This document shows, one piece after another, positions 16,300 to 23,937 of a DNA stretch of 64,000 nt. This stretch comes from JAVKFY01 sp040223615 (GTDB taxonomy: Bacteria; Pseudomonadota; Alphaproteobacteria; GCA-2731375): the NCBI GenBank assembly GCA_040223615.1, contig JAVKFY010000079.1, forward strand, positions 1 to 64,000. Direction: 5' to 3'. Numbering within the stretch: position 1 is the first letter of the stretch; the number at the start of each line of letters is the position of its first letter. The notes under the pieces were generated by a model. The model had not been told where the DNA came from and ran no database searches. It saw only the letters and a program-made list of their open reading frames with translations. The translations under genes were made by a program, and so were the position numbers.

Positions 16300-17151
16300 A
16301 TGACCGATCCGGAAATCATCCTGGACGCGCTGCTCGCCCGTTGCGAGACGCGGCGCACGCCGTGCGGCGATGGCGAGATGGTCTGGCGCCTGTGGGCCGC
16401 GGCGACGAAGCGCCCCTGGGTGGTGCTGCTGCACGGCGGCTCGGGCGCGTGGACTCACTGGGTGCGCACGATCCCCGCCCTGGAGCCGCGCTACCGCGTC
16501 TTGGTCGCGGACCTGCCGGGCTGCGGCGATTCCGCCGACCCGCCTGTGCCCGCGGACGCGGCGAGCCTGGCGGCGGTGCTGTCGAACGGCCTGGACGCGG
16601 TCATTTCCGACGGCGCCGCCTTCGACCTGGTGTCGTTCTCGTTCGGCGGCGTGCTGTCGGGGCTGATCGCACATGCCCAGGCGGCGCGTATTCACAGCCT
16701 GACCCTGGCCGGCGTGCCGGTCCTGGGCCTGACCGGAACCGGGCCGGCCAACGACCTGGTTCACGTGCCGCTCGACATGCCGCCGGCCGAGGCCGCGCCG
16801 CTGTACCGCCGCAACCTGCAAAAGCTGATGGTGCACGACCCGTCCGCCGTCGACGACCTGGCGCTGGCGTTGCACATGAAGAACATCGTGAAGACCCGGC
16901 TGCGCTCGCGCGGCATCGCCCGGACGCGGGTGCTGGCGGACAGCCTGCACGGCCTGCCCTGCCGCCTGACCTGCATCTTCGGCGAGCGCGACGTGACCCT
17001 GCACCCGGACCTGCCCGGCGTGCTGGCTTATCTCAAGGAAACTCACCCCGACGCCGCCGTGCACGTCCTTCCCGGCGCCGGCCACTGGGTCGCCTACGAG
17101 GCGCACGAGGCGTTCAACGCGCTGCTGCTGGAGATCCTGGCCGCCGCGTGA
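16300..17151 (+). CDS. Alpha/beta-hydrolase
   Basis: A 283-residue alpha/beta-hydrolase. The oxyanion region is LLHGGSGAWTHW, the nucleophile elbow is FSFGG, and the acid and base appear as GERDVTLHPDL and GAGHWVAYEAHEAF. It is likely an esterase or C-C hydrolase in the cytoplasm, substrate unknown. The ATG at 16300 follows GGTGG; a GTG three codons earlier is also possible. It probably forms an operon with the LLM oxidoreductase. Confidence 0.85.
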   Translation: MTDPEIILDALLARCETRRTPCGDGEMVWRLWAAATKRPWVVLLHGGSGAWTHWVRTIPALEPRYRVLVADLPGCGDSADPPVPADAASLAAVLSNGLDAVISDGAAFDLVSFSFGGVLSGLIAHAQAARIHSLTLAGVPVLGLTGTGPANDLVHVPLDMPPAEAAPLYRRNLQKLMVHDPSAVDDLALALHMKNIVKTRLRSRGIARTRVLADSLHGLPCRLTCIFGERDVTLHPDLPGVLAYLKETHPDAAVHVLPGAGHWVAYEAHEAFNALLLEILAAA

Positions 17152-17178
17152 TCCGGCCGATGTGACGTGACCGGGCCG

Positions 17179-17466
17179 CTATATCAGTTCGATGCGCAGT
17201 TCGCGGCCCAGCACTTTGGCGGCCTTGATGATGGTGTCGAGCTGGATGCGGTCGTTGTCGGGGTCGAGGATACGGTCGAGCTGGCTGCGGCTGGTGTTCA
17301 TCGACCTGGCCATCTGGTTCTTGCTCAGCGCCCGGTCCGCCATCGCTTGCGTCAACTGCCACGCCAGCACCCGCTTGACCGCGATGGCCGTGGTTTCCTC
17401 ATGGACACCTTCGTCCTTCAGAAAATCGTCGAAGGTGGAGCCGATGCGGCCCGGGGTCTTCGTCAT
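17179..17466 (-). CDS. XRE-family antitoxin (HigA-like)
   Basis: A 95-residue protein with a helix-turn-helix (LSKNQMARSMNTSRSQLDRIL, about 48-68) after a short basic N-terminal region. It follows the toxin gene with a 4-base overlap, in the toxin-first order typical of HigBA/RelE-XRE systems. Its roles are to neutralise the toxin and repress the operon, probably at the dyad 17829-17846. Confidence 0.85.
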   Translation of the reverse strand: MTKTPGRIGSTFDDFLKDEGVHEETTAIAVKRVLAWQLTQAMADRALSKNQMARSMNTSRSQLDRILDPDNDRIQLDTIIKAAKVLGRELRIELI

Positions 17467-17777
17467 CGATCAAGTTCCTTCAGCCTTCGCAACGCCACGT
17501 CGATGTCGGGTTTCGGCGTCCGTTGCGTCTTCTTGACGAACCCGTGCAGCAGGACCATTCGCTCATCGGCCACGGCGAGAATTACCCGCGCGATTCGTCC
17601 ATCCGAGATGCTGGAGCGAATCTCGAACAACCCTCGGCCAAGCGGACGACATGTCGGCATCCCGACCGGCCAGCCGAATTCTGCGGTCGCGATGTCTCGT
17701 CCGACGAGGCGGCGGTCTCGCGGTGCCAAGCCGAGCAGCCAGTCCCGAACCGGCTTGGGCGCCGCTCGCCGTGGCAT
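17463..17777 (-). CDS. HigB/Gp49-type toxin, apparently frameshifted at the 5' end
   Basis: A 104-residue RelE-superfamily mRNA interferase-like protein (Gp49/HigB type), with GRDIATAEFGWPVGMPTCRP, FEIRSS, RIARVILAV and MVLLHGFVKKTQRTPK, all hallmarks. The family's usual N terminus (KKLPAxFxATASG) is present just upstream but in another frame, as MLKKLPAAFHATASGA from an ATG at 17805. Removing one base from a three-G run at 17757-17759 would join the two. The gene is therefore either a recent frameshift mutant or starts internally at MPRRAAPKPVRDW. Its stop overlaps the antitoxin start. Confidence 0.75.
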   Translation of the reverse strand: MPRRAAPKPVRDWLLGLAPRDRRLVGRDIATAEFGWPVGMPTCRPLGRGLFEIRSSISDGRIARVILAVADERMVLLHGFVKKTQRTPKPDIDVALRRLKELDR

Positions 17778-17828
17778 GGAAAGCCGCCGGTAGCTTCTTC
17801 AGCATGCCAGCTGCTCAATGTCGGTATA

Positions 17829-17846
17829 TGTACCCTGTAAAGTACA
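17829..17846. promoter_or_regulatory. Candidate toxin-antitoxin operator
   Basis: TGTAC-8 bases-GTACA inverted repeat in an AT-rich stretch 52 bases before the toxin ATG (and 24 bases before the putative upstream ATG at 17805). Position and symmetry suit autorepression by the XRE antitoxin. Confidence 0.5.
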
Positions 17847-17861
17847 ATACATCAATGCCGC

Positions 17862-18104
17862 TCACCCGCGCTTGTCGTGCTTCGACACCACGCCGAGGCC
17901 GGGGAAGTGCGGGCGGGTTTCGCAGGCGCGGCCGCCGCAGCGACTGCATTTCAGGTGCCGGCCGACCTGCGGCACCGGCAGGCTGGCGCCCAGCTTCTCG
18001 ATCAGCGGCCCGGGCTGCAGCGTGCGCGCGCGGCCGCAATGCGGACACCAGGCCTCCACCAGCCGCCCGGCCACCGCCAGCATGGAAAGCGTCGTCGTCG
18101 TCAT
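17862..18104 (-). CDS. Small zinc-ribbon-like hypothetical protein
   Basis: About 80 residues with two Cys pairs, CPHC (about 20-23) and CSRCGG (about 53-58), separated by about 30 residues, as in zinc ribbons. The N-terminal MTTTTLSMLAVAGRLVEAW and LIEKLGASLPVPQVGRHLKCS look conserved in type. Function unknown; protein or nucleic-acid binding is a reasonable guess. The start at 18104 was chosen because residues upstream of MTTTT look non-native. Confidence 0.65.
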   Translation of the reverse strand: MTTTTLSMLAVAGRLVEAWCPHCGRARTLQPGPLIEKLGASLPVPQVGRHLKCSRCGGRACETRPHFPGLGVVSKHDKRG

Positions 18105-18175
18105 ATCCCGATACCCGCACTCTGGAACGCGCACCCAGGATCGGAACAAAGAGCGAACACAGAGTCAACGGGACT

Positions 18176-18204
18176 CTTGATCCCGGCGGCGGGGTGACTA
18201 CATT
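18176..18204 (+). promoter_or_regulatory. Promoter of the hsp20 gene, possibly RpoH-dependent
   Basis: CTTGAT, 17 bases, TACATT, upstream of the Hsp20 gene. The CTTGA -35 is what RpoH (sigma-32) promoters share in alphaproteobacteria, while the -10 also fits sigma-70. Transcription starting near 18211 would give a leader of about 70 bases holding the ROSE-like hairpin. Confidence 0.5.
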
Positions 18205-18250
18205 CTAGGCGTCGCGGGCGCTGGCGTGCCGGGCCCGTCGACGGTGCATG

Positions 18251-18271
18251 CCTTGCTCAACCATGAGGAGG
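18251..18271 (+). ncRNA. ROSE-like RNA thermometer hairpin
   Basis: CCTTGCTC (18251-18258) can pair with the Shine-Dalgarno GAGGAGG (18265-18271), leaving one bulged G. This U(U/C)GCU-versus-SD pairing with a bulged G is the hallmark of ROSE thermometers controlling small heat-shock genes in alphaproteobacteria. It ends 8 bases before the ATG of an Hsp20 gene, the expected partner. Confidence 0.6.
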
Positions 18272-18279
18272 TCTCGCGG

Positions 18280-18732
18280 ATGACCCGCGTTTCGACGTTC
18301 AACAACCCGCACCTGCTGGGCTTCGACCACTTCGAGCGTGTGCTCGACCGGGTGGCGAAGTCGGCCAGCGACGGCTACCCGCCCTACAATATCGAGCAGA
18401 CCGGCGCGAACGGCCTGCGCATCACGCTGGCGGTGGCGGGGTTCTCGCGCGACGACCTGGAGGTTGTGGCCGAGGACAATCAGCTGATCATCCGCGGCAA
18501 GCAGACCGACGACCCGACCCGCCAGTATCTGCATCGCGGCATCGCCGCGCGGCAGTTCCGGCGCGCCTTCGTGCTCGCCGAGGGGATCGAGATCGCCGGC
18601 GCCAGCCTCGACAACGGGCTGCTGAACATCGACCTGGTCCGGCCCGAACCGGCCGTGGTCAGCCGCACCATCGAGATCCGCGACGGCAAGGACGCCGCCG
18701 ACGGCGAGACCATCGACGTCGCCAAGAGTTGA
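18280..18732 (+). CDS. Hsp20-family small heat-shock protein
   Basis: A 150-residue alpha-crystallin-domain chaperone. The domain spans about 38-135 with GLRITLAVAGFSRDDLEVVAED, LIIRGKQ and the conserved GLLNIDL near the end. It prevents aggregation of unfolded proteins in the cytoplasm. The start MTRVSTFNNPHLLGFDHFE matches IbpA-type N termini and has GAGGAGG 8 bases upstream; an upstream ATG at 18226 lies inside the thermometer leader. A DUF1150 gene follows, the usual alphaproteobacterial pair. Confidence 0.93.
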   Translation: MTRVSTFNNPHLLGFDHFERVLDRVAKSASDGYPPYNIEQTGANGLRITLAVAGFSRDDLEVVAEDNQLIIRGKQTDDPTRQYLHRGIAARQFRRAFVLAEGIEIAGASLDNGLLNIDLVRPEPAVVSRTIEIRDGKDAADGETIDVAKS

Positions 18733-18826
18733 GCACCCGCTCGCGCCCAACAGGACGCGAGCAACCGTGAAGTGGGGCGTGCTGTTGCGCGCACCCGCTC
18801 GCGCCCAACAGGACGCGAGCAACCGT
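18733..18826 (+). repeat. 36-bp direct repeat, each unit a hairpin
   Basis: Identical 36-base units at 18733-18768 and 18791-18826 with a 22-base spacer, between hsp20 and the DUF1150 gene. Each contains GCTCGCGCCC and GGACGCGAGC, a stem with one mismatch and an AACA loop. They may tune read-through or mRNA stability between the two genes. Confidence 0.7.
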
Positions 18827-18883
18827 AGATCGGCGCCGCAGTGCGGCGCCGCCAAAGTCCGCTTATCGAAAGGGACGCGTACC

Positions 18884-19099
18884 ATGCTGAACACACCTGA
18901 CTTGCGCCAGATGAGCCCGGCCGCGATGGCGGCGTTGGGCGCGCAACAGATCGCCTATGTCCGCCCGGTTCTGATCGACGGCCAGCCGCTGTTTGCGATC
19001 CACGCCGCCGACGGCACCCGCATCGCGGTCTACGCCGACCGCGCCACCGCCATGGCCGCCTGCGTGCAGAACGAACTGGAGCCGCTCAGCGTCCACTAA
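18884..19099 (+). CDS. DUF1150-family protein
   Basis: A 71-residue protein, MLNTPDLRQMSPAAMAALGA at the start, then IAYVRPV and LFAIHAADGT, the DUF1150 pattern. The family is confined largely to alphaproteobacteria and is commonly encoded after small heat-shock genes; its function is unknown. AAAGGGA lies upstream of the start. Separated from hsp20 by the 36-bp hairpin repeats. Confidence 0.88.
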   Translation: MLNTPDLRQMSPAAMAALGAQQIAYVRPVLIDGQPLFAIHAADGTRIAVYADRATAMAACVQNELEPLSVH

Positions 19100-19108
19100 G
19101 CCGCGCGG

Positions 19109-20143
19109 TCACGGCAACACCAGCTCTCGTTCCGCGTGCACGATGGCGCTGCCGCCGCGCAGCAGCGTGTAGCTGCCGACATAGCGGCCGGCGGGCCAGC
19201 GCGCGCCCGGCCGGCGCTTGCCGACGTAGCGGTAGGCGGTGGCGCGGTTCTTGGTCGCGGTCGCGCTGGTCTCGGCCAGTATGCCGCCGTTCGGCCCGAC
19301 GATCCGCACCTGTTCCACGTCGCCGTCGCGCAATCCGAAGACCTTGCCCCAGAACACCAGCGCCGGTGCGTCCGCCGACAACGTGACGTCGTGCAGGAGC
19401 CCGTCCCTGAGCTCCTCCTTGTTCGGCCCATGATCGGCGAAGCCGGCGCCGAGCAGGCCGCTGGCGCGATAGGCGAGCTGTTCGGCCGCCGCGGGTGTCC
19501 ACAGCCCGCCGCCGGTGCCGCCGCCGCAGGCCAGCGCCGTCTCGGACAGCCCGGTATAGGGATCGACCACGGTCTTGCCGTGCAGCACCGTCAGGTGGAC
19601 GTGCGGGAACACGGTCGCGCCCGACAGGCCGACCAGGCCGACCGGCTGCCCGGCCGTTACGGCGTCGCCCCGCTTCACGCGGATCGAGCCCTGGCGCAGG
19701 TGGCACAGCAGCGTCTGCCAGCCGTCATCGTGGGCGATGCGCACGGCGTTGCCGCACTCGCGGCCCTTGTTGGAAGGATCGAAGCCGATGCCAATATCGC
19801 GCTCGCCGTCGCGGACCGCGGCGACGACGCCGGCGGCCGGCGCCAGCACCGCCGTGTCGCGGCGCATGTCGGACCGGTCGAACAGCCGGATGTCAGTGCC
19901 CCGGTGTCCGTTGTAGCTCAGCGGCCCGCAGGTGAAGTCGCGCGCGCCGGGGCCCGGGTCGATGTCGACATAGTTCTGCACGTAGCAGTCGAGGCCGGGC
20001 CGGCAATCGATCGGCAGGCCGAGCTGTGGCGGTGCCGCCACGGCGCCGCCCGCCGGCGCCGCCATCAGCAGCGCCGCGACCAGGTGTGATCTAGGAAGCC
20101 GCGTGGCCGTTACCGCTGCTGGAGCCGCTGCCGTTGCCGCCAT
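19109..20143 (-). CDS. M23-family metallopeptidase (LytM-like), exported
   Basis: A 344-residue protein with an N-terminal hydrophobic segment (about 19-37, LPRSHLVAALLMAAPAGGAVAA) that could be a signal peptide. The zinc site is GHRGTDI (His about 80, Asp about 84) and HVHLTV, as in LytM/M23 enzymes that cut peptidoglycan cross-bridges. CGNAVRI and TLLCHL also fit. The last 140 residues form an extra beta-rich region. The first 18 codons overlap the ptsN 3' end in another frame and no ribosome site is obvious, so the true start is uncertain. Confidence 0.82.
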   Translation of the reverse strand: MAATAAAPAAVTATRLPRSHLVAALLMAAPAGGAVAAPPQLGLPIDCRPGLDCYVQNYVDIDPGPGARDFTCGPLSYNGHRGTDIRLFDRSDMRRDTAVLAPAAGVVAAVRDGERDIGIGFDPSNKGRECGNAVRIAHDDGWQTLLCHLRQGSIRVKRGDAVTAGQPVGLVGLSGATVFPHVHLTVLHGKTVVDPYTGLSETALACGGGTGGGLWTPAAAEQLAYRASGLLGAGFADHGPNKEELRDGLLHDVTLSADAPALVFWGKVFGLRDGDVEQVRIVGPNGGILAETSATATKNRATAYRYVGKRRPGARWPAGRYVGSYTLLRGGSAIVHAERELVLP

Positions 20144-20600
20144 CGCCGGCGCCGGCCGGGTCGGTCAGCACCGCGTAGATGGTCTCGGCCTGGTCCAGGC
20201 TGCGCAGCTTGGCGCAGACCGACTCGTCGCGCAGCAGACGGCTGATCCGCGCCAGCGCCTTCAGGTGGTCGGCGCCGGCCGACTCCGGCGCCAGCAGCAT
20301 GAAGATCAGGTCGACTGGCTCGTCGTCGATGGCGTCGAAGTCGATCGCGCCGTTCAGCCGCACGAACAGGCCGTGCAGCTGTTCCAGCTCGGCCAGCTTG
20401 CCGTGCGGGATGGCGATGCCGTGGCCGACGCCGGTGGTGCCGAGCCGCTCGCGCTCCAGCAGCACGTCGAAGATGCGCCGCTCCTCCAGCCCGGTCAGCG
20501 CCGCCGCCCGGTGCGCCATCTCCTGCAGCGCCTGTTTCTTGGAGCCGACCTTGAGGGTCGGGATGATCGACTGCTCGTTCAGCAGCTCGGCGATTTCCAT
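20091..20600 (-). CDS. ptsN: PTS IIA-Ntr nitrogen-regulatory protein
   Basis: A 169-residue EIIA-Ntr. The phosphorylatable histidine is in GIAIPHGKL (His66). It is part of the PTS-Ntr phosphorelay (PtsP-NPr-PtsN) that links carbon/nitrogen state to potassium transport and other targets. It lies 4 bases downstream of hpf in the usual rpoN-hpf-ptsN order. The C-terminal tail is a low-complexity GDGGNGSGSSSGNGH extension. The start at MEIAELL is the family start. Confidence 0.95.
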   Translation of the reverse strand: MEIAELLNEQSIIPTLKVGSKKQALQEMAHRAAALTGLEERRIFDVLLERERLGTTGVGHGIAIPHGKLAELEQLHGLFVRLNGAIDFDAIDDEPVDLIFMLLAPESAGADHLKALARISRLLRDESVCAKLRSLDQAETIYAVLTDPAGAGDGGNGSGSSSGNGHAAS

Positions 20601-20604
20601 ATCG

Positions 20605-21207
20605 CTATGCCTCGCCTGTTGTGCCGGTCCCGGGCAGGTCGATCCAGCCGATGTGGCCGTCGCTGCGGCGGTAGACCAGGTTCGGCCGACCGTTGCCAGC
20701 ATTGCGGAACACCACCACCGGGGCCTCCGACAGGTCAAGCCGCATCACTGCCTCGCCGACCGTGAGCCGGTGGATGTCGGTGGTGCTTTCCGCCACCACC
20801 ACCGGCTGGAACTCGCCCTCCGGCTCGGCCGCGTCTTCCGGTTCCGGGGCGATCACATAGCTCGGCGCCTGTTCCGGCATGTCGTCGGGCGCCGGCCCGG
20901 CGCGCGCCTTGTCGTGGTGGTCGCGCAGCCGACGCTTGTAGCGGCGCAGCTGCTTCTCCAGGCGGTCGCAGGCCGCTTCGAAGCAATGCGCCGCGTCGTC
21001 GGCCAGCGCGTGGGCCTGCACGTGGATGCCGCGGCCGATATGCACCGAACACTCCGCGCGCACCCGCGCGGCATCCGGCTGGAACCCGACATGCGCGTCG
21101 ATTCCGGATCCGAAATATTTTGCCACGCCGTCATTGAGGCGCTGCTCGATGCGCTGTTTCAAGGGCGCGCCGATCTCGATCTGCTTGCCGGTGACTTGGA
21201 TTCGCAT
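20605..21207 (-). CDS. hpf: Ribosome hibernation promoting factor, long form
   Basis: A 200-residue long-type HPF. The N-terminal domain (MRIQVTGKQIEIGAPLKQRI, then VHIGRGIHVQAHALADD) binds the decoding centre. A linker and the C-terminal dimerisation domain follow (RLTVGEAVMRLDLSEAPVVVF). It makes 100S ribosome dimers in starvation. It sits between rpoN and ptsN and has its own strong promoter match at 21370-21398. Confidence 0.95.
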   Translation of the reverse strand: MRIQVTGKQIEIGAPLKQRIEQRLNDGVAKYFGSGIDAHVGFQPDAARVRAECSVHIGRGIHVQAHALADDAAHCFEAACDRLEKQLRRYKRRLRDHHDKARAGPAPDDMPEQAPSYVIAPEPEDAAEPEGEFQPVVVAESTTDIHRLTVGEAVMRLDLSEAPVVVFRNAGNGRPNLVYRRSDGHIGWIDLPGTGTTGEA

Positions 21208-21369
21208 GTTGGTTTTTGGTTCGGTCCGATCCGCCGAAGATAACCTGACGCGGTGCTCGCTTGCCGCCGCGACCCGGTTCCGCCGCCTTTCCGCAAGGCC
21301 CGCGACCGGGGGTTTCACGCGCCGCGCCCAAGGCCGATGTTATGGCCTGCCGGGCCCGACAGGGGGCGG

Positions 21370-21398
21370 AAAATATGAGCCGCCCGTGGCCATGTCAA
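21370..21398 (-). promoter_or_regulatory. Sigma-70-type promoter for hpf-ptsN
   Basis: On the minus strand TTGACA, exactly 17 bases, TATTTT. It is oriented toward hpf, 163 bases upstream of its ATG, and lies in the 322-base gap after rpoN. The rest of that gap (21208-21529) shows no gene; the promoter would let hpf-ptsN be made separately from rpoN. Confidence 0.6.
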
Positions 21399-21529
21399 CC
21401 GCGATCCGCAAGCGGCAGACTTGCGCGCAATCGTCAGGTCGCCGCCCGTTTGCGTTGGCCGGCGGCGCGCGGTTCGTGCGCCTGCCGTTCCGCGCCGCGC
21501 CGCCGGGCCCGACAACGTGGACGGTACCG

Positions 21530-23095
21530 CTACGCGTCGATCGACATCTTCATGCGGCGGCGGCGTTGCACCGAGGAGGGGATGTGCATCGCCTCGCGGT
21601 ACTTGGCGACGGTGCGCCGGGCGATGTCGATGCCGGACTTCTTCAGCACGTCGACCAGCTTGTCGTCCGACATCACGTCGCCGGCGCTTTCCGCTTCGAT
21701 CAGCTCGCGGATCTTGTGCCGCACCGATTCCGCCGAGTGCGCGTCGCCGCCGATCTCGGCCGAGGCGATGGCCGAGCTGAAGAAGTATTTCAGTTCGAAG
21801 ATGCCGCGCGGGGTGGCCATGTACTTGTTCGCGGTGACCCGGCTGACTGTGCTCTCGTGCATGCTGATCGCCTCGGCGATGGCACGCAGGTTCAGCGGCC
21901 GCAGGTGCGCCACGCCGTTGACGAAGAAGGCGTCCTGCTGCCGCACGATCTCGGTGGAGACCTTGAGGATGGTGCGCGCCCGCTGGTCCAGCGACTTCAC
22001 CAGCCAGTTGGCGTTGTTCATGCACTCGGTCATGTAGGCGCGGTCGTCCTTGGAGCGCGCCTCCTTGGCCACCTTCGAGTAGTAGCGCGAGTTCACCAGC
22101 ACGCGCGGCAAGGTCTCCGAGTTCAGCTCGATGGTCCAGCCGCCGTCCGGGTTCTCGCGCACGAACACGTCCGGCACCACGGTCTGCGCGACATCGCTGA
22201 CGAAGCTCAGGCCGGGCTTGGGGTTGCAGGTGCGCAGGTCGGCGATCATCGAGCGCACGTCGTCCATGTCGCTGCCGCAGGCCTTGGCCAGGCCATCCAG
22301 GTCGTGCTTGGCGAGCAGCTCCAGGTGCTCCAGGAACAGCTCCATGAACGGATCGAGCCGGTCCATCTCCTTGAGCTGCAGCGCCACGCACTCCTTCAGG
22401 TCGCGGGCGCCGACGCCGGTCGGATCGAAACTCTGGATCACCCGCAGCACGCCGAGCACGTCGTCCTCGGCGATGCCGAGCTTCTCGGCGATCTGGTCCA
22501 GCGGCTCGGTGACGTAGCCGGCATCGTCCAGGCTCTCGATCAGGTAGGCGCCGATCATCCGGCGCACCGGATCGGGGATCGCGACCTGGAGCTGCGCCGT
22601 CAGGTGCTCGCCCAGCGTCATGTCCTCGGAGACCGTCTGCTCGATGCCGAACTCGTCGGAATCGAAGCTGCCGCCGCGCCCCTGCCAGTTTCCCAGGCCC
22701 ATCTCGGCGCCCAGGCTGCCGCCGTCGGAGGTCGAGCCGGCGTCGTAGTTGTTGGAATAGTCGGTATCCAGCGGGTTGGAGTCGCCGCTGGCATCGGCGC
22801 CGTTCGGCGCGCTCACGGTATCGACCTCGACCGCCGCCGGGTCGCCCCGGGTGCCGTCGTCGCGAATGCCGTCGTCGCGGTTGCGGGTGGCGACCTCCGG
22901 CTCCGGCCGCTCGGCGTCGACCGGCGCGTCGGCGCGCTCGTCGCGCTCCAGCAGCGGATTGCGCTCCAGCTCCTGCTCGACGTAGTTGGTCAGCTCCAGA
23001 TTCGACAGTTGCAGCAGCTTGATCGCCTGCTGCAACTGGGGCGTCATGACCAGGGACTGGCTCTGGCGGAGCTCCAATTTCGGCGACATGGCCAT
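21530..23095 (-). CDS. rpoN: RNA polymerase sigma-54 factor
   Basis: A 521-residue sigma-54. The glutamine-rich activator-interacting N terminus (LELRQSQSLVMTPQLQQAI) is followed by an acidic, low-complexity region (about 60-150), the core-binding domain and DNA-binding parts. The RpoN box ARRTVAKYRE (about 492-501) and the basic terminus complete the protein. It directs transcription of nitrogen, motility or other activator-dependent promoters. It lies downstream of lptB as in most proteobacteria. The ATG three codons in, MSPKLELRQ, is an alternative start. Confidence 0.96.
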   Translation of the reverse strand: MAMSPKLELRQSQSLVMTPQLQQAIKLLQLSNLELTNYVEQELERNPLLERDERADAPVDAERPEPEVATRNRDDGIRDDGTRGDPAAVEVDTVSAPNGADASGDSNPLDTDYSNNYDAGSTSDGGSLGAEMGLGNWQGRGGSFDSDEFGIEQTVSEDMTLGEHLTAQLQVAIPDPVRRMIGAYLIESLDDAGYVTEPLDQIAEKLGIAEDDVLGVLRVIQSFDPTGVGARDLKECVALQLKEMDRLDPFMELFLEHLELLAKHDLDGLAKACGSDMDDVRSMIADLRTCNPKPGLSFVSDVAQTVVPDVFVRENPDGGWTIELNSETLPRVLVNSRYYSKVAKEARSKDDRAYMTECMNNANWLVKSLDQRARTILKVSTEIVRQQDAFFVNGVAHLRPLNLRAIAEAISMHESTVSRVTANKYMATPRGIFELKYFFSSAIASAEIGGDAHSAESVRHKIRELIEAESAGDVMSDDKLVDVLKKSGIDIARRTVAKYREAMHIPSSVQRRRRMKMSIDA

Positions 23096-23133
23096 CGGCG
23101 GAAGCGGTTTCCTCTGTTACCTGCGCACAAGCA

Positions 23134-23937
23134 TTAGAGGCTAAACCTTTCACCAAGGTAGACGCGGCGCACACCTTCGTGCGCGACGATCTCCTTCGGC
23201 GCGCCCTGCATCAGCACCCGGCCCTCGTGCAGGATGTAGGCGCGGTCGATGATGTCGAGCGTCTCGCGCACGTTATGGTCGGTGATGCAGACACCGACGC
23301 CGCGGTCCTTCAGGTGCCGCACCAGGTCGCGGATCTCGCCCAGCGCGATCGGGTCGATGCCGGCCAGCGGCTCGTCCAGCAGGATGAAGCCGGGCCGTGA
23401 GGCCAGCGCGCGCGCCACCTCCACGCGCCGCCGCTCGCCGCCTGACAGCGCCAGCGCCGGGGTACGGCGCAGGTGGGTGATGGAGAATTCGGCCAGCAGG
23501 TCGTCCAGCGTCGCCTCGCGTCGTTCCCGGTCCGGCTCGACCACCTCCAGCACCGCGCGGATGTTGTTCTCCACGTTGAGCCCGCGGAAGATCGATGCCT
23601 CCTGCGGCAGGTAGCCGATACCGAGGCGCGCGCGGCGATACATTGGCAGGTCGGTGATGTCGTGGCCATCCAGGCTGATGGTGCCGTAGTCGGCGGCGAT
23701 CAGGCCGACGATGATGTAGAAACAGGTGGTCTTGCCGGCGCCGTTCGGACCCAGCAGGCCGACCGCCTCGCCGCGCTGCACCGTCAGGCTGACGTCGCGC
23801 AGCACCGGGCGCTTCTTGAACTGCTTGCCGATTTTCTCCACCGACAGGCCGGAACTGGCGGCGACCAGTCGCGGCCCCTCGGCGGCGGCGCTCTCGTCGC
23901 CGGTCGGCTTGCCGTCAGATGCCGGCCTGTCGCTCAC
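23134..23937 (-). CDS. lptB: LPS export ABC transporter ATPase
   Basis: A 267-residue cytoplasmic ABC ATPase. It has Walker A GPNGAGKTT (63-71), signature ALSGGERRRVEVARA and Walker B FILLDEPLAGIDP. It powers LptB2FG extraction of lipopolysaccharide. About 32 extra N-terminal residues precede the usual start. The GTG start overlaps the lptA stop by four bases (GTGA), so it is coupled to lptA and lptC in one operon. Confidence 0.95.
   Translation of the reverse strand: MSDRPASDGKPTGDESAAAEGPRLVAASSGLSVEKIGKQFKKRPVLRDVSLTVQRGEAVGLLGPNGAGKTTCFYIIVGLIAADYGTISLDGHDITDLPMYRRARLGIGYLPQEASIFRGLNVENNIRAVLEVVEPDRERREATLDDLLAEFSITHLRRTPALALSGGERRRVEVARALASRPGFILLDEPLAGIDPIALGEIRDLVRHLKDRGVGVCITDHNVRETLDIIDRAYILHEGRVLMQGAPKEIVAHEGVRRVYLGERFSL

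Noticed and set aside
18733..18826. CRISPR array
   Set aside because: Only two repeats with a 22-base spacer and no cas genes. They are hairpin units between two genes, so an intercistronic repeat is more likely.
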